Shown piece by piece: positions 14,375-23,165 of a DNA stretch of 64,000 nucleotides. This stretch comes from Flavobacterium panacagri (GTDB lineage Bacteria; Bacteroidota; Bacteroidia; Flavobacteriales; Flavobacteriaceae). The DNA lies in assembly GCF_030378165.1 (NCBI RefSeq), contig NZ_CP119766.1, positions 2,852,001 to 2,916,000 on the forward strand. Reading direction: 5' to 3'. Every line of letters starts with the position of its first letter. Positions within the stretch are counted from its first letter, which is position 1. The notes under the pieces are model-generated. The model was not told the DNA's origin and ran no database searches. It saw only the letters and a list, made by a program, of their open reading frames with translations. Position numbers and translations under genes: made by a program.

Positions 14375-16153
14375 TTATTGTTTTATAAAAGTTAATTTAG
14401 TACTACTTGTTGGAGTTGATTGAATATTTATAAAATATACTCCCATTGGTAAATTTGAAATGTCTATACTTATTAAATATGGAGTTATAAATGAGACATT
14501 ATTTGAATTGACAGTTTCTCCCATGCTGTTAATAATGCTTACAAAAGTAGAGTCTGATCTGTAGGCAAATTTTTTATTTTCAATATTTATAATTGAGCTT
14601 GCTGGATTTGGGTACAAGCTTATTTCTGGATATTGATTTAATGAATTTAAATTTACCTCATTACTATATGATGTCGGTTCATATGAGTTTTCTCGAATTG
14701 TTAAGCGTCTATAGTTATAAGTTATAGGTGTTGACCAAGAAATTTCTCCACGTCTACTATTTGAAACAAGTAGAAGTGGTGCTGGTAGGTAATCTTTGGA
14801 TGTTGCTCCGGTTATATTGATCCAATTACCGATGTTGCCAGAGTTGCTATCGATAGATTGGCTTTGCCATTGATATTTTAGGTATCCGTTTGTTTCAGGT
14901 GTTGCATCTGAGCCAATAATCAAACTTGGTGGATCAATAGTATTTGAGGGTGATATTATAAGAGTTTGATCACAACAAATCGTGTTATTTTTACGAATAG
15001 TTCGATATACTATTTTTAAAGTATTGCTTGCTCTTTTTATGTTTTGATAGGTAGCAATTCTTCTTAGTAAATAATAATTGTCCTCTGCTTCGTCTATATC
15101 TGTAGGAATAAAGGATTCTAAATTATATGCGTGATTACTATTTATAGTTATCCATTCATTTTTTGCAGTATTTATTTTTTTGTATTGCCATTCAAAGCTC
15201 TCAATACTTGTGGTAAGATCTCCTCTTTGAGGAGTGTGATTAGGATTTTGTAAGATGTTTAAATTAACTTGTCCGCCCTGTCTTGTTCCAAATATTTGTT
15301 TTGGATTGGTTGCCATAATTTCGAAATAACCTTTTGAATCTACAGGTGCATTAATGGAAATTTCGTTTGTGACTATTGGAGAAGGAACTACTGTAATAGT
15401 AATAGCATTACTTTTGTTGGGAAACGTATTTCCGTAAACGTAACCTAAGCTTCTTTGCACTGTGAAGTTTCCAGGTTCTGTTATGTAATCTACAGATAAG
15501 GTTTGGTTTATATTATCTAATTCTATAATATCTCCCTTGTATTCCCATTTAGCATTGATGCCATAAGGTTCGTTTTTGTAAGGGTTTAAAAATACTGATC
15601 CTTTGTATGGTTCTGGCTTGTCTCCTAACCTTATGGTTTGATTACAGCATAATGTGTTTGAAATATTTGCTGGGTTAGGAGCGTCAGCAGGAGGGTTTAA
15701 GGTTGTTCCTCCGGTCATAGTGGCATTTTTGATTACTGCTAAATTTGAACTTCTATATATGCTGCCTGTTGAGGTTTTGTATTCTGCAAAAATAAATCCA
15801 CCAGTAGTTAGAAAATCATTCCAATACAAGTTTATTATAAAGCTTTTGTTTGCAACCTGTCCGCCGTTGAAAAGAAGGTTGCCGGTATCACCACCAGCAG
15901 CTACATTTGCATTTGTTATGCTTAAGTTTGTATAATATATTTTAAGTGTACCATAATCATTAACAGTCGCATTACTTGGAAATTGAACTTTAACTCCTAA
16001 TGAGATAGTTGAGTTTGGAGTGGAAGCTAAATTAATAGGCCCGGAATTTACATTGCTTCCATTTACAGCAGTTGGTGTTAATGTGACAGTTTGTGAAAAT
16101 AAAAATGTGTTAAATAATAAGGCGAAGATGAGAATTAAGTAATTCTTTTTCAT
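14375..16153 (-). CDS. T9SS substrate with type A C-terminal sorting domain
   Basis: This 592-residue protein has a signal peptide (about 1-21, ending LFSQT). The long central region has Ig-like or PKD-like beta segments (SNAITITVVPSPIVTNE; FEWQYKKINTAKNEWITI) and a repeated CCNQTIRLG/CCDQTLIIS motif near residues 168 and 393. The last 80 residues are a type A sorting domain (YPEISLYPNPASSIINIENK, then LPMGVYFINIQ, then LTFIKQ). It should be exported by the type IX system and attached to the surface or released. It is probably an adhesin-like protein; no catalytic motif was seen. Confidence 0.9.
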   Translation of the reverse strand: MKKNYLILIFALLFNTFLFSQTVTLTPTAVNGSNVNSGPINLASTPNSTISLGVKVQFPSNATVNDYGTLKIYYTNLSITNANVAAGGDTGNLLFNGGQVANKSFIINLYWNDFLTTGGFIFAEYKTSTGSIYRSSNLAVIKNATMTGGTTLNPPADAPNPANISNTLCCNQTIRLGDKPEPYKGSVFLNPYKNEPYGINAKWEYKGDIIELDNINQTLSVDYITEPGNFTVQRSLGYVYGNTFPNKSNAITITVVPSPIVTNEISINAPVDSKGYFEIMATNPKQIFGTRQGGQVNLNILQNPNHTPQRGDLTTSIESFEWQYKKINTAKNEWITINSNHAYNLESFIPTDIDEAEDNYYLLRRIATYQNIKRASNTLKIVYRTIRKNNTICCDQTLIISPSNTIDPPSLIIGSDATPETNGYLKYQWQSQSIDSNSGNIGNWINITGATSKDYLPAPLLLVSNSRRGEISWSTPITYNYRRLTIRENSYEPTSYSNEVNLNSLNQYPEISLYPNPASSIINIENKKFAYRSDSTFVSIINSMGETVNSNNVSFITPYLISIDISNLPMGVYFINIQSTPTSSTKLTFIKQ

Positions 16154-16242
16154 AAATAAATTAGTTTAGATTAAAAGCCTAAAATAAGTATTTATATGTA
16201 ATTTCTGCTTTTTTAAATGTTAATTGTGAGATAAATTATATA

Positions 16243-16275
16243 AAAAAAAGAAATCGTAAGATTTCCTTTTTTATG
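16243..16275 (-). terminator. Terminator of the TerC-like gene
   Basis: GAAATC-GTAA-GATTTC with flanking A and T runs lies about 20 bases past the stop of the gene at 16296. Confidence 0.75.
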
Positions 16276-16295
16276 AATATATAAATCATGAATAA

Positions 16296-17264
16296 TTACT
16301 CTTCGCTTGAATCATTTAAAACTTTTTCTTCTCCAAATTTTAGAGAAACCAAAATTCCAACTAAAAGAGAAAGTGCAATAAATCCTAAAGAAGCCCATTC
16401 TGGAACGTGGAAGAAATCATGTAATAACATTTTTAATCCAACGAAAGCTAAAATGGCTACCAAGCTGTATTCTAAATAACTGAATTTTGCCAGCATATTG
16501 GCCAAAAAGAAATACATAGAACGCAATCCAAGAATAGCAAAAATATTAGAGCTGAATACTAAAAATGGATCTTTAGTAATAGCAAGAATTGCAGGAACGC
16601 TGTCTACGGCAAATAAAACGTCCATCACTTCGATTACAATTAAAGCTACAAATAATGGAGTTGCTGCTTTTTTTGCAGTTTTGGTCGAAATGAAAAATTT
16701 CTCTCCATCCATTTCAGATGTAATCGGCATCACTTTTCCTAATGTTTTGTATACAAAAGAATCTTTGGGGTGAAAATCTTCTTCTTCTCCAGAAAAAAGC
16801 ATTTTTATGGCAGTGAATATTAAGAAAGCGCCAAACAAATAAGTTGTCCAAGTAAATTTATTGATCAGCATTACGCCAAAGAAAATCATTAGACCGCGAA
16901 AAACTATGGCTCCTAATATTCCCCAGAATAATACACGATGCTGGTATTTCTGCGGAATTTTAAATGAAGCAAAAATAATAGCGATTACAAAAATATTGTC
17001 GACACTTAAAGAAAGTTCAATTAAATAACCTGTTATAAATTTCATTGAAGCCGCCATTGGCTCCAGTTTGTCTGGATTTTCTATATAATCAGTTGTGTAT
17101 AGCCAGTAAATTACTCCTGAAAAAAGAAAAGATAAGGTAACCCAAACCAAAGTCCATTTGCTGGCTTCTTTAGTACTTATAATATGTGGTGTTTTGTTGA
17201 AGACACCAAGGTCTAAAGCAAGAATAAAAATTACAGCAAGTAAAAAGAGTGACCAGACTATCAT
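16296..17264 (-). CDS. TerC/Alx-family integral membrane protein
   Basis: This 322-residue protein has about nine hydrophobic segments. Family-typical acidic intramembrane motifs are visible: FILALDLGVFNK near the N-terminus, ELSLSVDNIFVIAIIF at about residue 85, and VIEVMDVLFAVDSVPAI at about 210. The conserved Asp residues in the last two are the putative metal ligands. TerC/Alx proteins act at the inner membrane in manganese export or tellurite resistance and may metallate exported proteins. It is a single gene with its own terminator. No yybP-ykoY-type riboswitch is apparent in the 325-bp leader region. Confidence 0.93.
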   Translation of the reverse strand: MIVWSLFLLAVIFILALDLGVFNKTPHIISTKEASKWTLVWVTLSFLFSGVIYWLYTTDYIENPDKLEPMAASMKFITGYLIELSLSVDNIFVIAIIFASFKIPQKYQHRVLFWGILGAIVFRGLMIFFGVMLINKFTWTTYLFGAFLIFTAIKMLFSGEEEDFHPKDSFVYKTLGKVMPITSEMDGEKFFISTKTAKKAATPLFVALIVIEVMDVLFAVDSVPAILAITKDPFLVFSSNIFAILGLRSMYFFLANMLAKFSYLEYSLVAILAFVGLKMLLHDFFHVPEWASLGFIALSLLVGILVSLKFGEEKVLNDSSEE

Positions 17265-17589
17265 AATTGTTTTTTTTAATGATATACAAAGATAAGTTTT
17301 GAACTTTAACTTAAAAATTAAATTTAGCTTTAAAGTTAAGTAATGTTTGTTATTTGTAAAATGTTAATTGTTATAGAGTTATGAGGTTTTTTCGACAAAT
17401 GTCGAATCTTTAGTTTAGAAAGAAATAGATTTTATAATGTCATGAACTTTGTCAAAGTTTTAAACTTTGACAAAGTTGAAGGATGGCCTTTTTTTAATTA
17501 AAACCTGTCGGGTTTGGTTTAACAAGGCAAAAAAAAAGTGCCAACAATTTAATGCTGGCACTTTTTGAAGATATATTGTAAGCTTTGAA
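17265..17589. repeat. 325-bp intergenic region with inverted repeats and a terminator
   Basis: It holds a perfect 16-bp inverted repeat with a one-base loop (AACTTTGTCAAAGTTT at 17445-17460 and its complement at 17462-17477), and AACCTGTCGGGTTT near 17503. At 17533-17566 is the terminator of the GSII gene (AAAAAGTGCCA with TGGCACTTTTT). A partial copy of the first repeat stands near 31251-31273. Confidence 0.75.
17533..17566 (-). terminator. Terminator of the GSII glutamine synthetase gene
   Basis: An 11-bp perfect stem with a 12-base loop, 24 bases past the stop, with a U run on the minus strand. Confidence 0.85.
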
Positions 17590-18606
17590 TTATAGCGCTG
17601 ATTTAACAGTTTTGATAATTCTAGCCGCAATTTTGTAAGGGTCTCCGTTTGAAGCTGGTCTTCTATCTTCCAACCATCCTTTCCATCCTTTTTGAACAGT
17701 CATCAAAGGAATTCTGATAGAACATCCTCTGTCTGAAACTCCATAAGAGAAATCGTGGATAGAAGCAGTTTCGTGTTTACCAGTTAAACGTTGGTCGTTG
17801 TAAGCTCCGTAAACCGCGATGTGCTCAGCAGTAACAGGACGGAAAGCTTCGCAAATTCTTTCGTAAGTTGCTTGGTCTCCACATGTTCTTAATACTTCGT
17901 TAGAGAAGTTAGCGTGCATTCCAGAACCATTCCAGTCTGTATCTCCTAGAGGTTTTGGGTGATATTCAATATAGTAACCATATTTCTCAGTCAAACGGTC
18001 TAATAAGTAACGAGCAACCCAGATTTCATCTCCAGCTTTTTTAGCTCCTTTAGCGAATAATTGGAATTCCCATTGTCCGCAAGCAACCTCTTGGTTGATT
18101 CCTTCAAAGTTAATTCCAGCAGCGATACATAAATCAGCGTGCTCTTCAACTAATTTTCTACCGTGAGTGTTTTTTCCACCTACTGAACAGTAGTACATCC
18201 CTTGTGGAGCAGGGTATCCTCCAACTGGGAAACCAAGTGGAAGTTGTGTTTTAGTATCCATGATGAAATACTCTTGCTCGAATCCAAACCAGAAATCATC
18301 ATTATCATCATCAATTGTGGCTCTACCGTTAGATGGGTGCGGCGTTCCATCAGCATACATAACTTCAGACATTACTAACCATCCGTTAATACGTGTTGGA
18401 TCTGGATAGATTGCAACAGGAACTAATAAACAGTCAGAAGATCCACCTTCAGCTTGTTTTGTTGACGAACCGTCAAATGACCAATTTCCAAGTTCTTCTA
18501 ATGTTCCTTTGAAATTTTCGTGCTCTTCAACTTTAGTTTTACTTCTAAGATTTTGAGTTGGTTCATATCCGTCTAACCAAATGTACTCTAACTTAATTTT
18601 AGCCAT
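17590..18606 (-). CDS. glnII: Glutamine synthetase, type II (eukaryote-like)
   Basis: This 338-residue enzyme makes glutamine from glutamate, ammonia and ATP in the cytoplasm. It is far shorter than GSI (about 470) and matches the GSII type by length and motifs: WSFDGSSTKQAEGGSSD (residues about 43-59) in the beta-grasp domain, ACGQWEFQLF (about 175) with the metal-binding Glu, and DWNGSGMHANFS (about 223). GIRIP-type end motifs appear as RGCSIRIPLM. It diverges from the GSIII gene across 428 bp. The -7 box TATATTTG (minus strand, 18645-18652) lies about 38 bases upstream. It may have a role different from GSIII at different ammonia levels. Confidence 0.92.
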   Translation of the reverse strand: MAKIKLEYIWLDGYEPTQNLRSKTKVEEHENFKGTLEELGNWSFDGSSTKQAEGGSSDCLLVPVAIYPDPTRINGWLVMSEVMYADGTPHPSNGRATIDDDNDDFWFGFEQEYFIMDTKTQLPLGFPVGGYPAPQGMYYCSVGGKNTHGRKLVEEHADLCIAAGINFEGINQEVACGQWEFQLFAKGAKKAGDEIWVARYLLDRLTEKYGYYIEYHPKPLGDTDWNGSGMHANFSNEVLRTCGDQATYERICEAFRPVTAEHIAVYGAYNDQRLTGKHETASIHDFSYGVSDRGCSIRIPLMTVQKGWKGWLEDRRPASNGDPYKIAARIIKTVKSAL

Positions 18607-19034
18607 AATAATATAAATTTATTTTTTTTGTTTTTTCGCTGGGTCAAATATAGATTTATTTTTTTAGTCCTAAAAATTAGGGGGCTATTTTGTTTTGTGA
18701 AGTATAATTTTTTAGAGAAGCGCAATTTTGTTGGGGGTATATTTTAAAAAAAGTAATTTTATATGCAATAAAAATATAAATTCGTAAAAATAAAGGGTGG
18801 TTTTTGAATTTTTAGGTTAAGGAATTGTGAAAAAATGTTTATTTAATGGATAGTATTGAGGTATTTTGTTATATTTCTTTACAACCTCTTCATTATTCTT
18901 TAAAAAAAGGAGTTTCTGTTGAGAAATCCTTTTAGAAAATTCTCCTTTACTAGTTAAAAATGGGCACTTTATTTGTTTATATTTGCAGATCATTTTTTAT
19001 ATGAAAAATAATACGAATTTTTAAAATTATAATC
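18607..19034. promoter_or_regulatory. Divergent promoter region of the two glutamine synthetases
   Basis: This 428-bp non-coding region holds -7 boxes for both genes: CAAATATA (minus-strand TATATTTG) at 18645-18652 for GSII, and TATATTTG at 18978-18985 for GSIII, 49 bases before its ATG. A stem-like element AAAAGGAG...CTCCTTT spans about 18905-18951. No PII-type or other named operator was recognised. Confidence 0.65.
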
Positions 19035-21224
19035 ATGTCAACATTACGTTTCCAAGCTTTGCAAGAAGCTTCTAACAGAAAGCCGGTGCATTTTGAAGAA
19101 ATTGGTCGAAAATCAAATCTTTTCGGATCAAATGTGTTTAACGAGAAAGCAATGAAGCAGTATTTAACTTCTGATGCTTTTAAAGGAGTAAGAGATGCGA
19201 TTCAGCATGGAACTAAAATAGACAGAAAATTGGCAGATTATATTGCCATGGGTATGAAAGAATGGGCTCTGGCAAAAGGAGTTACGCATTATACACACTG
19301 GTTTCAGCCTTTAACAGGAACAACTGCAGAAAAACACGATGCTTTTTTTGAAACTTCTTATGACGGAAGTGATCCTGTAGAAAAATTTGGTGGCGCTCAA
19401 TTGGTGCAGCAAGAACCAGATGCATCAAGTTTCCCGAATGGTGGAATCAGAAATACTTTTGAAGCCAGAGGTTATACAGCATGGGATCCAACATCGCCAG
19501 CCTTTATATATGGAACAACTTTATGTATTCCAACTGTTTTTATTGCTTATACAGGTGAAGCTTTAGACAACAAAATACCTTTATTAAGAGCATTATCTGC
19601 TATTGACGAAGCGGCTACAGAAGTTTGTAAATACTTTGACAAAAATGTAAAAAAGGTTACAGCAACATTAGGATGGGAGCAGGAATATTTCTTGATTGAC
19701 AAAGCGTTGGCAAATTCTCGTCCTGACTTGATGATGACAGGAAGAACTTTATTAGGACATACTTCTGCAAAAGGACAACAATTAGACGATCACTATTTCG
19801 GATCGATTCCAACTCGTGCGCTTACTTATATGAGAGATTTAGAGCAGGAATGTATGTTGTTAGGAATTCCGGTAAAAACACGCCATAATGAGGTTGCGCC
19901 GAATCAGTTTGAGTTGGCTCCGATTTTTGAGGAGACAAACCTGGCTGTTGATCACAACTCTTTATTAATGGATGTAATGCAGAGAGTAGCAGAACGCCAC
20001 GATTTTAAAGTATTATTTCACGAAAAACCATTTAAAGGTGTAAACGGTTCTGGAAAACACAATAACTGGTCACTGGCAACAGACACTGGAGTAAACTTGT
20101 TAAGTCCAAGTAAAACGCCAATGAGCAACTTACAGTTTTTGACTTTCTTTATTAATACAATTAAAGCAGTAAACGATAACGAAACTCTATTAAGAGCGTC
20201 TATTGCCACTGCAAGTAACGATCACAGATTAGGAGCAAACGAAGCACCGCCGGCAATTATGTCGGTATTTATTGGGGCACAATTGACAAAAGTTTTGTCT
20301 GAGTTAGAAAGTGTAACAACAGGAAAACTTTCGCCAGAAGAAAAAACAGACCTTAAGTTAAACGTTGTTGGGAAAATTCCAGATGTATTATTAGATAATA
20401 CAGACAGAAACAGAACTTCTCCTTTTGCTTTTACAGGAAATAAATTTGAGTTCAGAGCTGTTGGTTCAAATTCAAATTGTTCTAATGCAATGACTACTTT
20501 AAATGCAATCGTAGCAAAACAGTTAATCGACTTTAAAAATGAAGTAGAGAATCTGATCGAAAATAAAGACATGAAAAAAGATGATGCGATCTTTAATGTC
20601 TTAAGAGAATATATCAAACAATCTAAAAAAATCCTTTTTGAAGGAGATGGTTACAGCGAAGCTTGGGAAAAAGAAGCTGTAAAAAGAGGTTTGAGTAACT
20701 TTAAAACAACTCCAGAAGCGATTAAAGCTAAGGTTTCTAAACAAGCATTAGACTTATTTGAACAGTTAGGAATCTTTAATCACGTTGAAGCGGAAGCACG
20801 TTACGAAATTGAATTAGAAGAATACACTAAAAAAATCCAGATTGAAGGAAGAGTGTTAGGAGACATTGCAAGAAATCATGTTATTCCTACTGCAATTCGC
20901 TATCAAAATACTTTAATTGAAAACGTAAAAGGCTTAAAAGAAATCTTTGGAAAAGAATTTGAAACTATTGCAAAAGAGCAGATTACTTTAATTAAAGAAA
21001 TCTCTGGTCATATTGAAGGAATCAATTCTAAAGTATTGGCAATGACAAACGAAAGAAAAAAAGCCAATCAATTGACAGATGCTCAAAAAATGGCAGAAGC
21101 TTACTGCAATAAAGTGAAACCATATTTTGATGAAATCCGTAATCACTGTGATAAATTGGAATTATTAGTAGATGACGAAAGCTGGACATTAACTAAATAC
21201 AGAGAGTTATTGTTTACAAAATAA
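19035..21224 (+). CDS. glnN: Glutamine synthetase, type III
   Basis: This is a 729-residue enzyme; length and the N-terminal VFNEKAMKQYL / GVTHYTHWFQPLTG region (residues about 37-97) are diagnostic of GSIII. Catalytic-core motifs are GWEQEYFLID (about 218), RHNEVAPNQFELAPIFE (about 285), NGSGKHNNWS (about 337) and RTSPFAFTGNKFEFRAVGS (about 458). It forms glutamine from glutamate, ammonia and ATP, as a large dodecamer in known examples. GSIII is the main enzyme in many Bacteroidota. It stands back to back with GSII, and its terminator at 21252-21279 ends the unit. Confidence 0.96.
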   Translation: MSTLRFQALQEASNRKPVHFEEIGRKSNLFGSNVFNEKAMKQYLTSDAFKGVRDAIQHGTKIDRKLADYIAMGMKEWALAKGVTHYTHWFQPLTGTTAEKHDAFFETSYDGSDPVEKFGGAQLVQQEPDASSFPNGGIRNTFEARGYTAWDPTSPAFIYGTTLCIPTVFIAYTGEALDNKIPLLRALSAIDEAATEVCKYFDKNVKKVTATLGWEQEYFLIDKALANSRPDLMMTGRTLLGHTSAKGQQLDDHYFGSIPTRALTYMRDLEQECMLLGIPVKTRHNEVAPNQFELAPIFEETNLAVDHNSLLMDVMQRVAERHDFKVLFHEKPFKGVNGSGKHNNWSLATDTGVNLLSPSKTPMSNLQFLTFFINTIKAVNDNETLLRASIATASNDHRLGANEAPPAIMSVFIGAQLTKVLSELESVTTGKLSPEEKTDLKLNVVGKIPDVLLDNTDRNRTSPFAFTGNKFEFRAVGSNSNCSNAMTTLNAIVAKQLIDFKNEVENLIENKDMKKDDAIFNVLREYIKQSKKILFEGDGYSEAWEKEAVKRGLSNFKTTPEAIKAKVSKQALDLFEQLGIFNHVEAEARYEIELEEYTKKIQIEGRVLGDIARNHVIPTAIRYQNTLIENVKGLKEIFGKEFETIAKEQITLIKEISGHIEGINSKVLAMTNERKKANQLTDAQKMAEAYCNKVKPYFDEIRNHCDKLELLVDDESWTLTKYRELLFTK

Positions 21225-21251
21225 ACAATGTAGATTCATATTTATTGAAAA

Positions 21252-21279
21252 AGCTGTCTGAAAAGACAGCTTTTTTTTA
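21252..21279 (+). terminator. Terminator of GSIII gene
   Basis: AAGCTGTCT-GAAA-AGACAGCTT with T8. The same stem sequence (AGCTGTCT) is used after the OsmC gene at 55605-55632. Confidence 0.88.
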
Positions 21280-21281
21280 CG

Positions 21282-21392
21282 CTTCGGAGAAGTGTAATAT
21301 TTATAGAAAACAAGGAATGATTACAATATAAAAGCTCCAGCGGAGCGACATATTTTTATACTCTTGATATGTCGCTCCACTGGAGCTTTTTT
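21282..21392. repeat. Composite palindromic repeat, interrupted by the IS
   Basis: CGCTTCGGAGAAG(T/C)G and ATATTTATAG (from 21282) are followed by AAAGCTCCAGCGGAGCGACA (21331 onward) and its inverse at 21367-21390. The complete version, with both outer arms, is at 55636-55798. Here the right outer arm is missing and the IS3 element begins just past this point. Confidence 0.75.
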
Positions 21393-21438
21393 ATTTGGTG
21401 TCTCGTCCTAAAAAAAGTTGACTATAATTAAATAAATT

Positions 21439-21813
21439 ATGTCAATAGAAAGAGAAGAATTAAAAAAAGTATGCGCCCCTAAAATTTACAGTGAGGTCTT
21501 CAAAAAACAAGTTGTAAAAGAATTTGAACAGGGTTTGTTCACAAAAGCGGAACTTCGCCGACGTTATAATATTTCTGGAAACAGCTGCATACCGCGTTGG
21601 TTAAAAAAATATGGTAAATTTACATATCAAGATAAATTAACCATCGGACGTCCAATGAAAGACCCTCAATCTCAGCGTATAAAAGAACTTGAAGCACAAT
21701 TGGCTAAAAAAGAGCAGGAATTATTAGTCTTTAAAAAATTTATTGAAATAGCCGAACGTGAGCTAAAAGTCGAAATTGTAAAAAAGTCTGGTTCCAAGCA
21801 GTCCAAGAAATAA
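21439..21813 (+). CDS. IS3-family transposase OrfA
   Basis: This 124-residue protein has an HTH near residues 15-55 (SEVFKKQVVKEFEQGLF, then AELRRRYNISGNSCIPRWLKKY) that binds the inverted repeats. A leucine-zipper-like helix follows (RIKELEAQLAKKEQELLVFKK). The last codons overlap the OrfB frame. A6G at 21780-21786 is a classic -1 slip site, and the OrfB frame is open from there, so ribosomes can make an OrfAB fusion, the active transposase in this family. OrfA alone usually modulates transposition. Confidence 0.92.
   Translation: MSIEREELKKVCAPKIYSEVFKKQVVKEFEQGLFTKAELRRRYNISGNSCIPRWLKKYGKFTYQDKLTIGRPMKDPQSQRIKELEAQLAKKEQELLVFKKFIEIAERELKVEIVKKSGSKQSKK
21780..21786 (+). other. Probable -1 ribosomal frameshift site (A6G)
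   Basis: Slippage one base back at AAAAAAG moves ribosomes from the OrfA frame into the OrfB frame. The OrfB frame reads without a stop from here through VWFQAVQEINHIYRIS into the annotated OrfB. Confidence 0.75.
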
Positions 21814-21851
21814 ATCATATCTACAGGATTAGTCCATGTGAAATATGCAGA

Positions 21852-22706
21852 TTGTTTGGATATAGTAAGCAGGCTTATTATAAAAGAAAATCACTTTTAT
21901 TAAAATCAGATTTAAACCAGGAGAATCTCAGATGTTTAATAATGTCCGTGCGCCAAAAACTTCCAAAAACCGGAGGCAGAAAATTATATTACATGCTTAG
22001 GGATGATTTAAAGAAGCATCAAATAAAAATTGGCAGAGACAAATTATTTGATTTTCTACGAGGAGAATATTTGTTAGTTCCTAAAGTTCGAAGATATTAT
22101 AAGACAACAAATTCAAGGCATTGGATGCGCAAATATCCAAACTTAATTAAAGAAGCAGAGATTAACAGACCCGAACAGATTTGGGTTGCGGATATTACCT
22201 ATCTTAGAACTAGAGAGAAAACACATTACCTGCATCTAATAACTGATGCTTATTCCAAGAAAATTGTCGGTTACAATTTATCAGATAATCTAATGGCGAG
22301 TTCCACATTGGAAGCCTTAAAAATGGCTGTTGCCAATAAAAATAAAGATAGTAATCTGATACATCATTCAGATAGAGGATTGCAATACTGCAGTAAAGAA
22401 TATACGGAGTACTTAATTAAAAATAATATTCTAATAAGCATGACTCAAAGTTATGATCCTTATGAAAATGCAGTTGCAGAAAGAGTAAATGGTATTTTGA
22501 AAGAAGAATTTGGACTGTTTGAAACCTTTGAAGATTTTAAAGCCTTAAAAAAACAGGTTCAGGAATCTATCTTGTTTTACAATCAAATCAGAGTACATTT
22601 ATCAATAAATATGCTTACTCCAAATCAGGCACATTTACAAAATCAAGTTAAATTGAAAACATGGAAAAAAATAAATCGGAACAAAAGAAATCTTGTTCCG
22701 ATTTAA
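21852..22706 (+). CDS. IS3-family transposase OrfB (DDE integrase)
   Basis: The listed start at 21852 is a TTG and probably not used. The frame is open back to the A6G slip site at 21780 and the extra residues (ending YRISPCEICRLFGYSKQAYY) are family-typical, so the product is an OrfAB fusion. The catalytic triad is complete: first Asp in WVADITYLRT, second in HHSDRGLQY, Glu in ENAVAERVNGILKEEF. It cuts and joins the ends of the surrounding IS3 element. Compare the unrelated copy at 2132, where the first Asp is lost. Confidence 0.92.
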   Translation: MFGYSKQAYYKRKSLLLKSDLNQENLRCLIMSVRQKLPKTGGRKLYYMLRDDLKKHQIKIGRDKLFDFLRGEYLLVPKVRRYYKTTNSRHWMRKYPNLIKEAEINRPEQIWVADITYLRTREKTHYLHLITDAYSKKIVGYNLSDNLMASSTLEALKMAVANKNKDSNLIHHSDRGLQYCSKEYTEYLIKNNILISMTQSYDPYENAVAERVNGILKEEFGLFETFEDFKALKKQVQESILFYNQIRVHLSINMLTPNQAHLQNQVKLKTWKKINRNKRNLVPI

Positions 22707-22756
22707 TTAATTTTATAGTATATAATCTAGTCAACCTTTTTCAGGACAACTCATGG

Positions 22757-23165
22757 CTTATCTAAATTCTATACATATTTTACTCCGTTGGAGTTTTACA
22801 GAAAAAGATAAAATGAAAATAGAAAGTAAATTCCTGTTTTTATTTTTCGTGAATTTCGAAGTTCATCGGGATAGTCTTACAGTTTATCGAAAAGATGCTA
22901 AGTTGTTGAAAATATGTGTTTTCGCTTAGCAATCGTTTGGAGAAGTTTTCTAATTTTGATTCTGATTTTGAGACTAAATCAATTATTTCAAAGCAATTTT
23001 GAAAAGATAAAAATAGCAAGCCAAAAGCTTCATAACCAATTTTATTTAGGGAAATCGGCGGAAGAATCCATTCTGCCGATTTTTTTTATGAATCAAATAA
23101 TCGAATAAGTCAAAGAATTAAAAAAAGGGATTATCTTTGCACCACATCAACACAAACTAATTTTC
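22757..23165. other. Non-coding stretch before purM
   Basis: About 410 bp. It contains a terminator-like stem (AATCGGCGGAAGAAT with ATTCTGCCGATT, followed by T8) at about 23053-23084 and the purM -7 box TATCTTTG at 23132-23139. A 64-codon frame at 22914 is judged chance. Nothing else was recognised. Confidence 0.6.
23132..23139 (+). promoter_or_regulatory. -7 box (TATCTTTG) of purM
   Basis: It matches TAnnTTTG, 26 bases before the purM ATG. Confidence 0.6.

Larger units (their letters stand above)
21399..22753 (+). mobile_element. Intact IS3-family insertion sequence
   Basis: The ends are imperfect inverted repeats of about 26 bp: the left begins TGTCTCGTCCTAAAAAAAG and the right, read inward, begins TGAGTTGTCCTGAAAAAGG; both continue with TTGACTA. 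A 3-bp direct repeat TGG flanks it (21396-21398 and 22754-22756), as expected for IS3-type target duplication. The element is about 1355 bp and holds OrfA, OrfB and an A6G slip site. The DDE residues are intact, so it is probably active. Confidence 0.9.

Noticed and set aside
22914..23108. 64-codon frame before purM
   Set aside because: It crosses a terminator-like stem and has Leu/Ile-rich chance composition; no promoter or start support.
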